From Acanthosoma haemorrhoidale (taxonomy: Eukaryota; Arthropoda; Insecta; Hemiptera; Acanthosomatidae), in the NCBI GenBank assembly GCA_930367205.1, contig CAKNEZ010000004.1, positions 407,001-471,000 on the forward strand: a stretch of DNA of 64,000 bases, given 5' to 3'. The notes under the pieces were generated by a model. It was not told the origin of the DNA. It did not search any database and worked only from the letters and a program-made list of their open reading frames with translations. Position 1 is the stretch's first letter, and the number at the start of each line of letters is the position of its first letter. The translations under genes were made by a program, and so were the position numbers. Shown piece by piece: positions 22,382 through 33,893 of this stretch.

Positions 22382-23833
22382 ATGCCAGCCAAAACGGATC
22401 CATGTAAAGATACATCTCGTTATGATGAAGTAAATGAAGAGGTTGAAGATCTTGCTGATGATATTGAAAAATCTTACGAAGTTGGGAAGAAATCCCTCAC
22501 CGACCTAGCAAAAGAGAAGACGTTTCGCGCCCGCCTTTCTCGACTGGACAGTTGTTTTGAAAAATTTATGTCCCGTATATTGGAACTAAAGCGGTTGAGT
22601 AAAAAACTTTCTATAGACTTCTCCACTCATCAAACCTTAAAAGAAAAAACCTATACATTATATTATGAAACTATTGCTTTTGGACTACCTACACCGCAAG
22701 ATACAACTCTTGAAAGTCATGAAACCACGATTGGCGAACCCCAAAAACAACCCTTTTTTCGAAAACTACCTTCTATTAAGGTTCCGACTTTTGACGGAAG
22801 TATTACAAAATGGCCCACTTTTAAAGACACCTTTACTTCTTTGATTCATGCGAATTCTGATCTTGATTCAGTCCATAAATTTCATTATTTGAAGTCTTCT
22901 TTAACTGGCACAGCAGCCCAAGCTGTGGCGGCAATAGAAATTTCATCCACCGGATACAACCAAGCATGGCAAATATTAACAAAACGCTTTGATAACAAAA
23001 GAATTTTGGCAACCCATCATCTTATGAAGATTTTGAATTCTAAACCACTCATAAAGAACAACTTATCCTCTTTGGAACAGTTTTCTGCGGTAGTACTGGA
23101 GAATGCTCAAGCATTTTTAAATTTAAATTTAGCCAATCCTGCAGAATTTATTTTGTGCATTTTAGGACTTAGACTATTGGACTCGAAAACTAAGGAACAA
23201 TTTGAAGCAAAATTTTCCACTCTCACCCAACTTCCTGGGCTCACCGATTTGACTGAGTTCATACAACAACAACATTTACAATTACAATCTAACGCTATGA
23301 TGACTCCGAATGTTAATACGAATTCAAAACCCATGCCCACCACCAGACATGTTTTAATGACCGTCGGACCCTCTCAGGACGCAACACCAAAATGTCCTAT
23401 ATGTTTGGGAAACCATCGAATTTTCGATTGTGCTCAATTTCGTACATCCTCTCCTCGAGAACGCTACCTCAAGATTAAATCTCTAAATCGCTGCTTGAAT
23501 TGCCTTTCGTCGGGACATAACTGTCGTGATTGCCCTTCAGCAAACTCTTGTCGTCGCTGCAGCATTAGACACCATACTCTTCTACACTATCCCAACCAAA
23601 GTGGGCATGTTCCAAACCAGGCTCCTTTGACTTCTCGAAAGCCTCAACCAAAATCCTCGTTCCATGAACCCAAGGGAAACTCAAGAGATCGTCCCTCGTC
23701 CGCACCGCTTGCGTCTACTCCCGTTAAACGAACCAATATCCTGTTAGGCACTGCCGTCATGCTCAAACTGATGACGGACGATTCATTCCACTACGTGTTT
23801 TATTGGACTGCGGTTCGCAACGTTCCTTTATAA
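22382..23833 (+). CDS. BEL1 Gag protein
   Basis: Structural protein of the virus-like particle. An N-terminal helical region with heptad-like charge is followed by the DUF1759-type capsid region ('LPSIKVPTFDGSITKWPTFKDTF') usual in BEL elements. It ends with paired zinc motifs ('CPICLGNHRIFDC', 'CLNCLSSGHNCRDC', 'CRRCSIRHHTLLH'). I chose the ATG at 22382, after the leader. The frame runs on to 23833, but the protease coding moves to another frame between about 23750 and 23800. That is a one-base shift that probably breaks a single Gag-Pol frame. Confidence 0.85.
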   Translation: MPAKTDPCKDTSRYDEVNEEVEDLADDIEKSYEVGKKSLTDLAKEKTFRARLSRLDSCFEKFMSRILELKRLSKKLSIDFSTHQTLKEKTYTLYYETIAFGLPTPQDTTLESHETTIGEPQKQPFFRKLPSIKVPTFDGSITKWPTFKDTFTSLIHANSDLDSVHKFHYLKSSLTGTAAQAVAAIEISSTGYNQAWQILTKRFDNKRILATHHLMKILNSKPLIKNNLSSLEQFSAVVLENAQAFLNLNLANPAEFILCILGLRLLDSKTKEQFEAKFSTLTQLPGLTDLTEFIQQQHLQLQSNAMMTPNVNTNSKPMPTTRHVLMTVGPSQDATPKCPICLGNHRIFDCAQFRTSSPRERYLKIKSLNRCLNCLSSGHNCRDCPSANSCRRCSIRHHTLLHYPNQSGHVPNQAPLTSRKPQPKSSFHEPKGNSRDRPSSAPLASTPVKRTNILLGTAVMLKLMTDDSFHYVFYWTAVRNVPL

Positions 23834-26800
23834 CTACCGACTGTGCTCGTAAGTTATCACTACCCTTTCGATATGAACAACATCGTTGGCTGAGACTTGG
23901 AAATCAAGATGTCATGAAAAGTAATTCCACTGTAAAGTGTGTCCTAGCTCCTAACCGTAGAGATGCACCACAGATAAGTACTTCAGCTGTTGTCATTGAC
24001 CAAATTTGCTCGAATATGCCCTCCAGTCGAATTACACCGGACATACATCGATACCTCCAGGGTTACAATCTTGCTGATCCCGATTTTTACCAGCCAAAAC
24101 CCATCGATTTTCTACTGGGCGTGGATGTATTTGGTGACGTTTTTCTGGGGGATTCAGTAAACCTCCCCGACGGCATGCCTTACGCTATGAATACCATTTT
24201 TGGGTGGGTATTGGTAGGGAAAATCCCTGCCTTCGAAACTCAGCAGGGAACCTCGCTTTTGGTCACCTCAAGTGCGGTAAACGATTTAACTCATCTTATT
24301 TCGAAATTTTGGGAAATCGAAGACATCACCTCTACGACTTACATTGATCCTTTGGCAGAAAAATGTGAAGCACACTTCGTAGAAACACACTCCAGAGATG
24401 ATCAGGGCCGCTATGTGATAAATCTACCATTTCAAGACGATCCTAGAGGTCTAGAAAAATCCAAATTTGGGGCAATCCAACGATTTAAAACCTTAGAACG
24501 CAAATTTTCTAATAATAAGGAGTTTAAGATCTCCTACGATCAAGTCATTAAGGACTACTTACAAAAGGATTATGCCAAGCCTGGAATGGAGCCTGGGTTG
24601 TGCTTCTTACCGCATCACGGAGTAACAAAAAATAACTCTCCATCGAAATTGCGCGTAGTCTTTGATGGCTCCTTTCGTACTACGGCAGGCTCACTCAATG
24701 GTCATTTAATGACTGGCCCAAAACTACAGAATGACATACGAGAAGTTTTGCTTCGCTTTGGAGTTCACCGCTACGCCTTCACAACGGACATTACTCAAAT
24801 GTATTTACAAATTTTAGTATCACCGGCTGATAGTGCGTTTCTTCATTTTTTTTATCGTGTTGATACTACCGATGCTGTACAAGAGTATCAATTTAGACGT
24901 TTACCCTTTGGATTGGCGTGCTCCTCATATCTGGCTATTAGAGTATTGTCTCAGCTGGTGCAGGATGAAGGAGATCCTTTCCCTCGAGCTGTCCAAACTT
25001 TGAAAACCAATATTTATATCGATGACATTCTTACGGGAGCGGATACTCTGGAGAAAGTCATTTACTTACAAAAGGAATTGATTACATTACTCAATAAAGG
25101 GGGATTTGAATTAAAAAAGTGGGGTAGCAATACAAAAGAGCTTTTGGAAAATGTATTGTCGAGTAACTTAATAAGCTCTGTTCCTTTATCTGACATGGAA
25201 GACAATGTTGTAAAAGTTTTGGGAATGAAATGGGACCCCTGTCAAGACATACTTGCTTATGAAGTACAACTAAAAGATTTTCCAACTACTAAACGAGGTA
25301 TTATGAGTTGTATTGCTCGCATGTACGATCCTTTAGGCTACATTGCTCCAGTCGTATTTAAAGCCAAGCTAATTTTACAGGAACTCTGGAAGTTAAAAGT
25401 GGACTGGGACGACCCGGTCCCGACACATATTGTTGAACTCTGGACAGCATTTTTCAATGGCCTACCACATTTAAAACCCATCCAGATTCCTCGATGCCTC
25501 ATTCCTGATATAGTTCAACATATTACGTTGATTGGATTCGCCGATGCTTCCAGTCATGGATATGCCGCCGTCGTCTACCTTCGTGTTGAATTGAAAAATG
25601 GCATTGTTGCAACCCATCTTTTAATAACAAAAACAAGATTAGCGCCTTTGAAATATATGTCGATTCCTCGGCTGGAGTTATGTGCTGCCTTATTACTAGT
25701 GGAGACTTTGCATTTCTTGAACAAATTTATTTCTGACCTGTCGATTGGAAACAGCTTTCTTCTTTCCGATTCCTCCACTGTACTAGCATGGCTTCTAACC
25801 CCTAGTCACAACCTTCAAACTTTCGTCGCCAACAGAGTGGAAAAAATATTAAGCCAGTCGCCTTCTTCATCCTGGTACCATGTGGGGTCAAAGGCTAATG
25901 CCGCTGATTTAGCGTCTCGTGGTTGCGATCCTCTTATGCTTGCCAAACAATCATCCTGGTGGAAAGGTCCTACATGGCTGCAGTCAAATATCAACGAATG
26001 GCCTATCAAATCTTTTAGGAATTCCGACATTATGGATCTCGACTTGCCTGAACTCAAAAAGGTTACCACCCTGCTATCACTGGGAAAATCCTCGTATGTA
26101 GCGGAATTCGCCCAAAATTGTTCATCTTTTGAGAGAATGGTGCGAGTTTGGACCCTGGTTTTGCGATTTTTGAACAACCTCCGGCTGCCAAAGGAAAAAC
26201 GCAACTCTGGAATCATGAGTTTAAAAGAAAGATCATACGCCGTCACTACTTTAATAAAAGGACTTCAGCGTCATTACTGGTCGTCAGAAATATCGTCTAA
26301 TAAATGGACTTCTGTGTCTTTAAAACAGCTAAACCCATTTATTGATTCCCATGGTGTCATCAGGGTGGGCGGCCGAAAGCATAATTCACCACTTTCTTTT
26401 GAATCGAAACATCCAATATTACTACCTCAAAAATCGTATTTCGTTAATTTACTTATCGATCATCTGCACACGACTTATTTGCATGCAGGGCCCCAACTGC
26501 TACATTCCTTGATCAGACGCCACTACTGGATTTTATCAGCCCGTAAACTAATCCGATCTAGAATTCATCAATGTTTAAAATGCCACCGCATTCGTGCGCA
26601 GACTTATACACCATTAATGGGGCATCTCCCAATCTCACGATTTGAACAAGGCAGAGCTTTCCTTAACACTGGAGTAGACTTTGCAGGTCCAATTCTGATT
26701 AAAGATTCTCCTCGACGCAAATCGACTATACGGAAGTCGTATTACTGTTTGTTTGTTTGCCTTGGTACAAAGGCCTTACACATAGAGGTGGTCTCTGACT

Positions 26801-27622
26801 TGTCTACCGCTGCGTTCCTCGCTAGTTTGGACAGATTTATTTCTCGGCGAGGACTACCCAGCAAAATGTATTCTGATAACGCTACCAACTTCGTGGGAGC
26901 TAACCGACGCTTAAAAGAATGGGCAAGCTGGTGGAGAGACCCCAGTACCATTAATGTTATCCAACAACATTTGCATCCCCGTGGAATGAAATGGAGTTTT
27001 ATCCCCCCATCAGCCCCTCACTTCGGCGGGCTATGGGAAGCGGGGGTAGAGTCCCTAAAATTTCATTTATCAAGAATTTTAAATGAGCATCCCATGACAT
27101 TTGAAGAAATGAACACGATAGCAGCTAGAGTGGAAGCAGTACTGAACTCGCGGCCATTGGTTCCCCTCTCGTCGGATCCTGAATGCTTTGAAGTCTTGAC
27201 CCCTGGCCATTTTCTTATAGGGGAACCTTTATTGTCGCAACCTAAACCCGATTTTTTGGAGCGAGTTCCCCACCTACTATCACGGTGGCAATTTCTTAGA
27301 AGGTACGTTCGAGACCTATGGAACAAATGGAGATTAGATTACATCGCCGGACTACAGAATCGATCCAAATGGATGGTGGAAGTCCCTAACCTGACTCCGG
27401 GAACCTTAGTCCTAGTTAAAGAGCCTAACTCCCCTATCCTATCTTGGCCAATAGGTAGGGTCATAGAATGTCTCCCAGGCAATGACGGAATTGTTCGGGT
27501 GGTAAAAATAAGAACTCCAGTGGGACATACCTTCGCCCCGTCTCCAAGTTGGCGCCTCTTTTTCCCCAAAAAGAAGAAACCCCTTCTGCTTGAAATTTTA
27601 AACTTAAAATTTGGTGGGCGGT
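23770..27622 (+). CDS. BEL1 Pol polyprotein (PR-RT-RNH-IN)
   Basis: A long open pol. Domains in order: aspartic protease of the DUF1758 type ('LDCGSQRSFIT'); reverse transcriptase with 'FTTDITQMYLQI' and catalytic 'YIDDIL' near 25020; RNase H with 'GFADASSHGY' and 'LLSDSSTVLAWL'; an HHCC integrase finger ('HAGPQLLHSLIRRHYWI', 'CLKCHRIRA'); an integrase core with 'NTGVDFAGP', 'YSDNATNFVG' and 'GGLWEAGVESLK'; and a DUF5641-type tail ('PGTLVLVKEPNSP'). No internal stop. The frame passes the polypurine tract and runs into the LTR to 27708, so the natural C-terminus lies near 27620 or the stop has been lost. Confidence 0.88.
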
Positions 27623-27623
27623 A
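27611..27623 (+). promoter_or_regulatory. BEL1 polypurine tract
   Basis: TTGGTGGGCGGTA lies directly before the LTR start TGTTAAGGCCTTTAACA. The same motif precedes the LTR of the second BEL element (57663-57673 on the minus strand), which fixes the LTR boundary in both. Confidence 0.75.
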
Positions 27624-29660
27624 TGTTAAGGCCTTTAACATTAAAATAATATTTTTTTTTTTTTTTTGTTTTAAAAAAAAAAAAAAGAAATGTTTTAACC
27701 TATTGTAATTCAATTCAAAATTCTCTCGTAAAGTTTTTGTTTTCTTATTTCATTGGGGGATTTGTTGATGGCAGAGAGATTTTAGTTTAATTATCAGAAA
27801 AGAGAAATATTCAATTCAGTTCATTGAAAGATAAGTTGTGTTTAACCAGTGCAAAAATGTCATTTGTTTACATTGTTAAGTCCATTTAGATGTGAATTGT
27901 CCTTCATATCATAGTGTTAGTGAGTAATCCAGTGTCCAGTGTTTATGGTGAACGGCCAAAGTACACGTTGTAATAAGGCTCATGAAGGGCTACGATCGTC
28001 TGTCCAACTTAGTCTATCGAACGGGAAGGTGTTATTCCTCACACTTGGACTATCAAACTATCGATCGCACTCACTATCGATTTCGCTTTGTCGATATCAC
28101 AATTCGTCTCGGTCGTAATCGGATGAGTTCGTCTTGAAAGTCGTAGCAGTGAGGACTCGCTCAACCACCACTAATCGATTACCTGCCATCGATGCCATCG
28201 GTTATTAGCAACACAAGCGCCGCGTGTGTCCCAGCTGCCAGCTTGGGTACCCGATGAAGCCGTCAATCAGTACTGTACTTTATTTATTTATTAACAATAC
28301 TAATCTGTAGGATCTTGCTCCATTGATGCTTTCGTCAATAATGCGTATTTTTAGTTATATTTATCATATTTATTTATATATATTTAATATTTGAACCCAG
28401 TTATAAGGCGAATTCATTATTAATTTTCTGCATGTGTTTTTATGTATAATATTATCAATAATTATTAATTCGTTATATAAACTAAACAAAAAAAAAATAT
28501 TTATCTCTAATTTACACTTTAAAATTAATAATAAATTTTACGAGGGTACTTTGTTAGATAATTACTTGTCAGCGCAAGACCCCTTATTCGGGCTTAAACA
28601 ATGAATGATAATTTTTTCCCTTCAATAAATAAAATAAACGAATTACAGGCGTAAACAATCGCTAATTTACATTGGCTATAAAAGTCTATCGGTCACAATA
28701 TTTATCATATTTATTTATATATATTTAATATTTGAACCCAGTTATAAGGCGAATTCATTATTAATTTTCTGCATATGTTTTTATGTATATAATATAAATT
28801 CTTTTCACGAACACCTTTAGAAATTATTTAGTAATCTGAAAAATGCAAAATTATAGTACATAGAAATAGAAACAGGATTTTAAATAAAGCATAACATTCA
28901 GGTTGGTTAACTCAACTGTTATCTCTTTTCATGTGTCACTTAATGTAAGAATGACATTTAATTGATTAATTTATAAAACTCATGAAATGTGTTTGTCTCT
29001 TGGATCATTCCAATTATAGCATAATATTTTAAGGTTACACTACCATATTATTTAATCTAAAAATTATTTTTATCTATTACCATTTTCATATATATTAAAT
29101 ACATGTGTGCTTGTGGACGCGCCTACACACGTGTTTGTTGTTTTATGTAAGTATTGGATGCCTGTATGTATTTATTGTTGTAATAGATTTATTATATTTA
29201 TAAATTCATATCAGTTATTTTTGTTAGAAAACTGTAAGTTATTATGGGCTATCCGTATCATGCCTAGTTGATCCTTGTATTTCAAACTGCTTTTCTCAAT
29301 ATAAGGATTCGCTAATTAAGAAATATGAAAGGCAAATATATTTACATTTACCTTTGCCAAATGTTGTGTTTTTTTTTTCTTTCATGCCAGCTTTACTGAA
29401 TATTTCGCTAAGCTTAATTATTTAGGTTTAAGTTATTAATTTCATTTGTTTATTTGCTTGATGGGAAACCATTTTTGTTTGCATTGTTTCTGCTTTCAAT
29501 AATTTATTTTCAAGTGTCGAATTTCAGCTTGGCCCTCTATAACATTAAAATCCCTCGGCCCTTTCACCTTCTCATTGCCTTCTGCTAGTGACCCGGATCA
29601 GTTTCGAAACGGGGACGGAGAATTGCATTTTGGTATCCAAAGTTGCCCCTCCCCCCAACA
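27624..29660 (+). repeat. BEL1 3' LTR with internal insertion
   Basis: It runs from TGTTAAGGCC to CCCCCCAACA. A palindromic start (TGTTAAGGCCTTTAACA) is typical of BEL LTRs. Compared with the 5' LTR it contains about 335 extra bases around 28450-28780. These include a second copy of the roughly 80-bp ATATTTATCATATTTATT...CTGCAT segment, so a duplication plus foreign filler. It abuts the polymerase sequence CACAGAAT. Confidence 0.85.
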
Positions 29661-32109
29661 CACAGAATATTAAAATTGTAGCGTATGCCGATTTCGAAAC
29701 ATTATTAGTGCCCATCGCAGGTTCAAATCCGAATCCTCAAACATCTTGGACACGTTCTTTACAAAGTCATGAAGTTTTCTGTGCAGCACTTATGGTAAAA
29801 TCTTCTATTCCCGAATTTGACAGCGATCCAGTTGTTCACACCGGTAGCAATTGCATGAGCAATTTCATGAAAACATTAAAATCCTTAGCTCTTAAAGCCG
29901 ATGAAATATATGCTAATATAATTCCAATCGAAACATTGAGTGATGAACAAGAACAGTCGTTCGCTACTACGAATATATGTGTGTTATGCGAGAATGAATT
30001 GGATAAGAGAGAGAGAGAGAGAGAGTAAAACATCATTGTCACATCACATCTAAGTTTATTGGGGCTGCACACAACTCATGTAATTTACATGCTAGTAAAC
30101 CAGACTTTATACCCGTGTTTATACACAATTTTACTAATTTTGATTCTCACTTTATAGTTAAATATCTTGGAATAGATGAAGGCAATGTTGAAATAATTCC
30201 GAGCAATAGTGAAAAATATATGTCTGTTACTAAAACCTTTGACGGCTGTAAAACTAAAATCAGATTTCTTGATTCATATAAATTTTTATCATCTAGTTTA
30301 GAAACTTTAGTTAACAATATGAAATCTGAATCTGTAAACCTCTGTCACACATTTCCACATTTAAAACAGTTCGTTCATAAGCGATGAATACAAACTTTCA
30401 TTAATCAGCCAAAAAGGTATCTATCCATATAATTATATGGAGTCTTATGATAAACTTGAAGAAACACAATTACCTCAACAGGATAGTTTTTATAATTCAC
30501 TAACTAACAAACACATTAGTGATAAAGATTACACACATGCACAATTAGTTTGGTCAACATTTCATATTAAAAATATGAAAGAATATACAGAACTTTATAT
30601 TAAGACCGATGTAATTTTGCTTTGTGAAGTGTTCGAAACTTTCCGAAGCCTTTCATTAAAGATATATGGATTAGATCCAGCTTGGTGTTATACACTCCCA
30701 CAATTAGCATGGAATGCAATGTTGCGAATGACAAAAATAAAACTTGCGTTGTTGAAAGATTTGGATATGATTCTCTTTATTGAAAAGGGACTACGAGGTG
30801 GTCTTGTCCAAGTTGTTACTCGACATGCTAAAGCAAATAACTCCTACATTAATGACTATAACCCCGATAAAGCAAATAGTTACATACTTTATGTAGATGT
30901 AAACAATTTGTATGGCTATGCGATGGCTCAATCTCTTCCATATGATAATTTTGAATGGGTAGAAGATGATATTAATGTATTAGAGATCCCCGAAAACTCT
31001 GAATTTGGTTATATACTAGATGTCGATATCTCCTATCCTCTGGAATTTCATGATTTTCATTCTCAGTTTCCATTACTACCCGAAGCGAGGACTCCACCTC
31101 GAAATAAATATAATAAATTAATGACTACACTACTCTCAAAGTCTCATTATATTATACATTATGAAAATTTAAAACAGGCAGTAAAACTCGGATTGAAAAT
31201 AGAGAAGATTAATCGTATTTTAAAATTCAGACAAAATAAATGGCTAGTGCCATATATTGATGTAAATTCACAACATAGATCTCATGCTAAAACAACCTTT
31301 GAGTCAGATTTTTACAAACGTATGGTTAACAGCGTGTTTGGTAAGAGTATGGAAAACATCCGCAATCGCGTAGACATACGGTTAGTAACATCCGAGTCCA
31401 AATTAAATAAACTTGTTAACAAATCAAACTTTAAAGATAGACAGATATTCGCTGAAAATGTTATAGCAGTTCATTTGGAAAAAGAAAAAATTGTTTTTAA
31501 CAAACCAATTTATGTTGGTTTTGCAATATTAGAATTGAGCAAAACTTTGATGTATGATTACCATTATAATGTGTTTATAAAGAAATATGGTATAAAAAAT
31601 ATAAAATTATGTTACACTGATACAGATTCCTTCATATATCAAATACAAACCAATGATATTTACGATGATATTAAAAATGACTTGTGTAAGTATTTTGAAA
31701 CTAGCAATTACCCTCATTCACATCATTGCTATTCCTGTGGAAATAAAAAGGTTGTTGGTTTATTAAAGGATGAAACCGCAGGAGATCCAACAGTAGAATT
31801 TGTAGGTTTGAGACCTACAATAAGATGTATTCTTATATTACAAATAATTGCAATGTAATAAGAAAGGCAAAAGGGGTAAAAACATGTGTTGTAAATGAAT
31901 TTACAATTGAAAATTACAAACAAATATTACATTCCAATGAAAGCATGCATTCATCGTTTCAAGCTATCCAATCAAAGAAACATCGTGTACAAACAGTGTT
32001 AATTAACAAAATTTCTTTAAATGGTTTAGATGATAAACGTTTTACTTTAGAAAATGGGATCGACACTGTTCCATATGGTCATCACTTAAGTAAAGAAATG
32101 TTAGAGTGA
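29661..32109 (+). pseudogene. Polinton DNA polymerase B, main part (copy B)
   Basis: Protein-primed-type family-B polymerase expected to replicate the element. After the exonuclease region ('YADFETLL'; zinc site), polymerase motif A 'DVNNLYG' (near 30897), motif B '[12 protein letters not shown]' (near 31322) and motif C 'YTDTDS' (31613-31630) are all present with their catalytic residues. Breaks: an expanded GA microsatellite at 30007-30026 shifts the frame to a stop, the frame changes again near 30385, and again near 31825 before the C-terminus. The first 607 bp duplicate 20300-20896. The catalytic motifs are intact, but the gene cannot make a full-length product. Confidence 0.88.
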
Positions 32110-32210
32110 ATCAATTAAGACGCTGTTCCAATTATAAGTCACATTACAACATGTAACCATAGAAATTTATTTATTGTATTGTAAAAAATTATTTTAATCA
32201 ATGAAGTCAT

Positions 32211-32340
32211 ATTACAATATGTAACCTTGGACATCAATTATGTAAAAAGCATTAGATTTTTTGTATTAGAACTAGAGTGTATGGTGATTGGCAAAATAAA
32301 TATAATCATTATTATTGTAAAAATTACAATATCTAACCTT
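32211..32340 (+). repeat. About 112-bp tandem repeat downstream of polymerase
   Basis: ATTACAATATGTAACCTTGGACATC begins a unit at 32211 that starts again at 32323. LINE copy 2 inserted in the second unit, so the rest of that unit appears at 42384-42486 with only a few changes. This also proves that 32340 and 42390 were once adjacent. Confidence 0.8.
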
Positions 32341-32640
32341 TGTCACCTCCAAGTGGTACCCCCTGGGGAGTCCGATGGACTCGCGGACGAAAGAGGCGGG
32401 ATCTCCCCATGAAATCCATGTGGAGATCTCCTTAACACCCAAGCCAAGTGTAGAGGAGCTCGAGCTGTGGCCGAATGGCAGGGGGTGTATAAAAATGCAC
32501 TGTCTTTAATCGACTCCCTTGGGGCACCAGGCGCACCCAATTGTATTAAATGGCCTCTGCAGGGAGAGGGGGCAGTACCTGCAGAGTAACTTCCCCCGCT
32601 TTCGTGGGAATATACTATATACTATATATACTAACAAAAT

Positions 32641-33893
32641 ATGAGTACTACAACAACTAATAATAAAGACATGGAGGAGCTGGTCAGCTTGATCAGCGGA
32701 GAGGACTCAGCCCAGGGGCCTTCAATGGACCTTGGCGCTGAGGTAGTGGACGACGAAGCCTCCATGAGCTCGCTTGCGACGCTTGTAGAGGAGGTAAGCG
32801 GACTGGTAATGGAGCCAGAGAGCTTGGCGCCTGGTAGGGACGCTGCATCCAAGGATGCAGGCGAGACCTCCAAGCACAAGTTCTCTGGAGCCCAGAGAAA
32901 GAAGTAGAGGAGGGCAATGTTGGCTGGAGGGCCACCTGAGGATCCGGCCGGACTTCCAGGACCTTCGGGGTCCGGGAATACGCCAGGGTCTGGGTGTGCT
33001 CCAGAGAAAAGGATTAGGTCCTCACCCGGTACCTCTGCGCTTACGGCAAAAAGGCATAGGGGTGGGGATGCTAGTATTGCATCCTACGCGATTGCTGCCG
33101 GAGGAAGCAGGGTGGCGATTATCCCTAGTGGATATCCGTCCACTCAACTGACGAAGGAGAATTGCGAGGAAATGAAAGGCCAGTTGATGAAATTTGTCGA
33201 TCAGCTGGAAGAAGAGAAAGGGACACAGGCTGAATTCAGTGGAATTTACCCACATGTGGGAGCCTGTGTCATAATCTGCGGCAACCAGGAGACCAAGGAC
33301 TGGTTGTCGATTATAGTACCCAATTTTAACATGAGTGGGGATCTGGAGCTCCGCGTAGGAAAGGTGGAGGAGCTTCATAAAACCGTGAAGGTAGGAACCT
33401 TCATTACAGGAGAAATGCCTCTGGAAGAACATTTCATGAAGAGGATCCGGACCCAAAACTCTAGCGTACCTGATATTAGATTATGGAGACTCCTGGGCAC
33501 CAAGGTGGAGAAGCATGGCTTTTTTGCTATCCTGTCTGCCCCAGAGACAAGCATTGAATACCTTGAGAAGCGGAAGCTTAAGCTGAACTATGGGTTCACT
33601 AAGGTCGCTCTCAGGGTATTGGATAAGAAGAAGCCGCCAAAAGTAGTACAGGAGAGGAAGCCGGCTGATAAGGTGGAGGAGGCAAGGAGCGATCCTGAGG
33701 CGGTGGAGTCGAAGGGGATCGCTACGACGAATTTGCCAACTCCTAAGGATGGCCCCAAGGCGATGACCATGGCGGCTGCGGGGGGGGGGGGGGCGCGCTG
33801 GGTCTCGGCCCTCTGTGATGGGGAGGTCTGGGTTTGGCGCTGTCTCCCGGCGTCCGCCTCGGGGTGGCCCTCCGGGGGCCGGCGGGCACTGAT
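32641..33893 (+). pseudogene. LINE copy 2 ORF1, broken
   Basis: Counterpart of the ORF1 at 427-1701. A TAG at 32905-32907 replaces the tryptophan codon of copy 1. Near 33780 a long G run (12 G) and a deletion in the Gly-rich tail change the frame and fuse the end to the start of ORF2. The central DUF4780-like region (33100-33640) is well preserved. Confidence 0.88.

Larger units (their letters stand above)
20898..29660 (+). mobile_element. BEL/Pao retrotransposon 1
   Basis: An LTR element with gag and a long pol containing protease, RT, RNase H, integrase and a C-terminal DUF5641-like region. It lies inside the Polinton polymerase gene. The 3' LTR (27624-29660) is complete; the 5' LTR (20898-22274) lacks about the first 320 bp. 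Instead of a short target duplication, the element is flanked by a duplicated piece of the polymerase gene (20300-20896 and 29661-30267). The LTRs are almost identical where they overlap, apart from an insertion in the 3' LTR. Confidence 0.92.

Noticed and set aside
22189..22407. 72-codon plus-strand frame spanning the BEL1 LTR end
   Set aside because: It is LTR and leader sequence upstream of gag; the real gag ATG is at 22382 in another frame.
27763..27945. Alternative BEL1 3' LTR start at TGTTGATGGC after CATTGGGGGA
   Set aside because: The tract GGTGGGCGGTA followed by a palindromic TGTTAAGG start at 27624 is matched in BEL2, so the earlier boundary is preferred.
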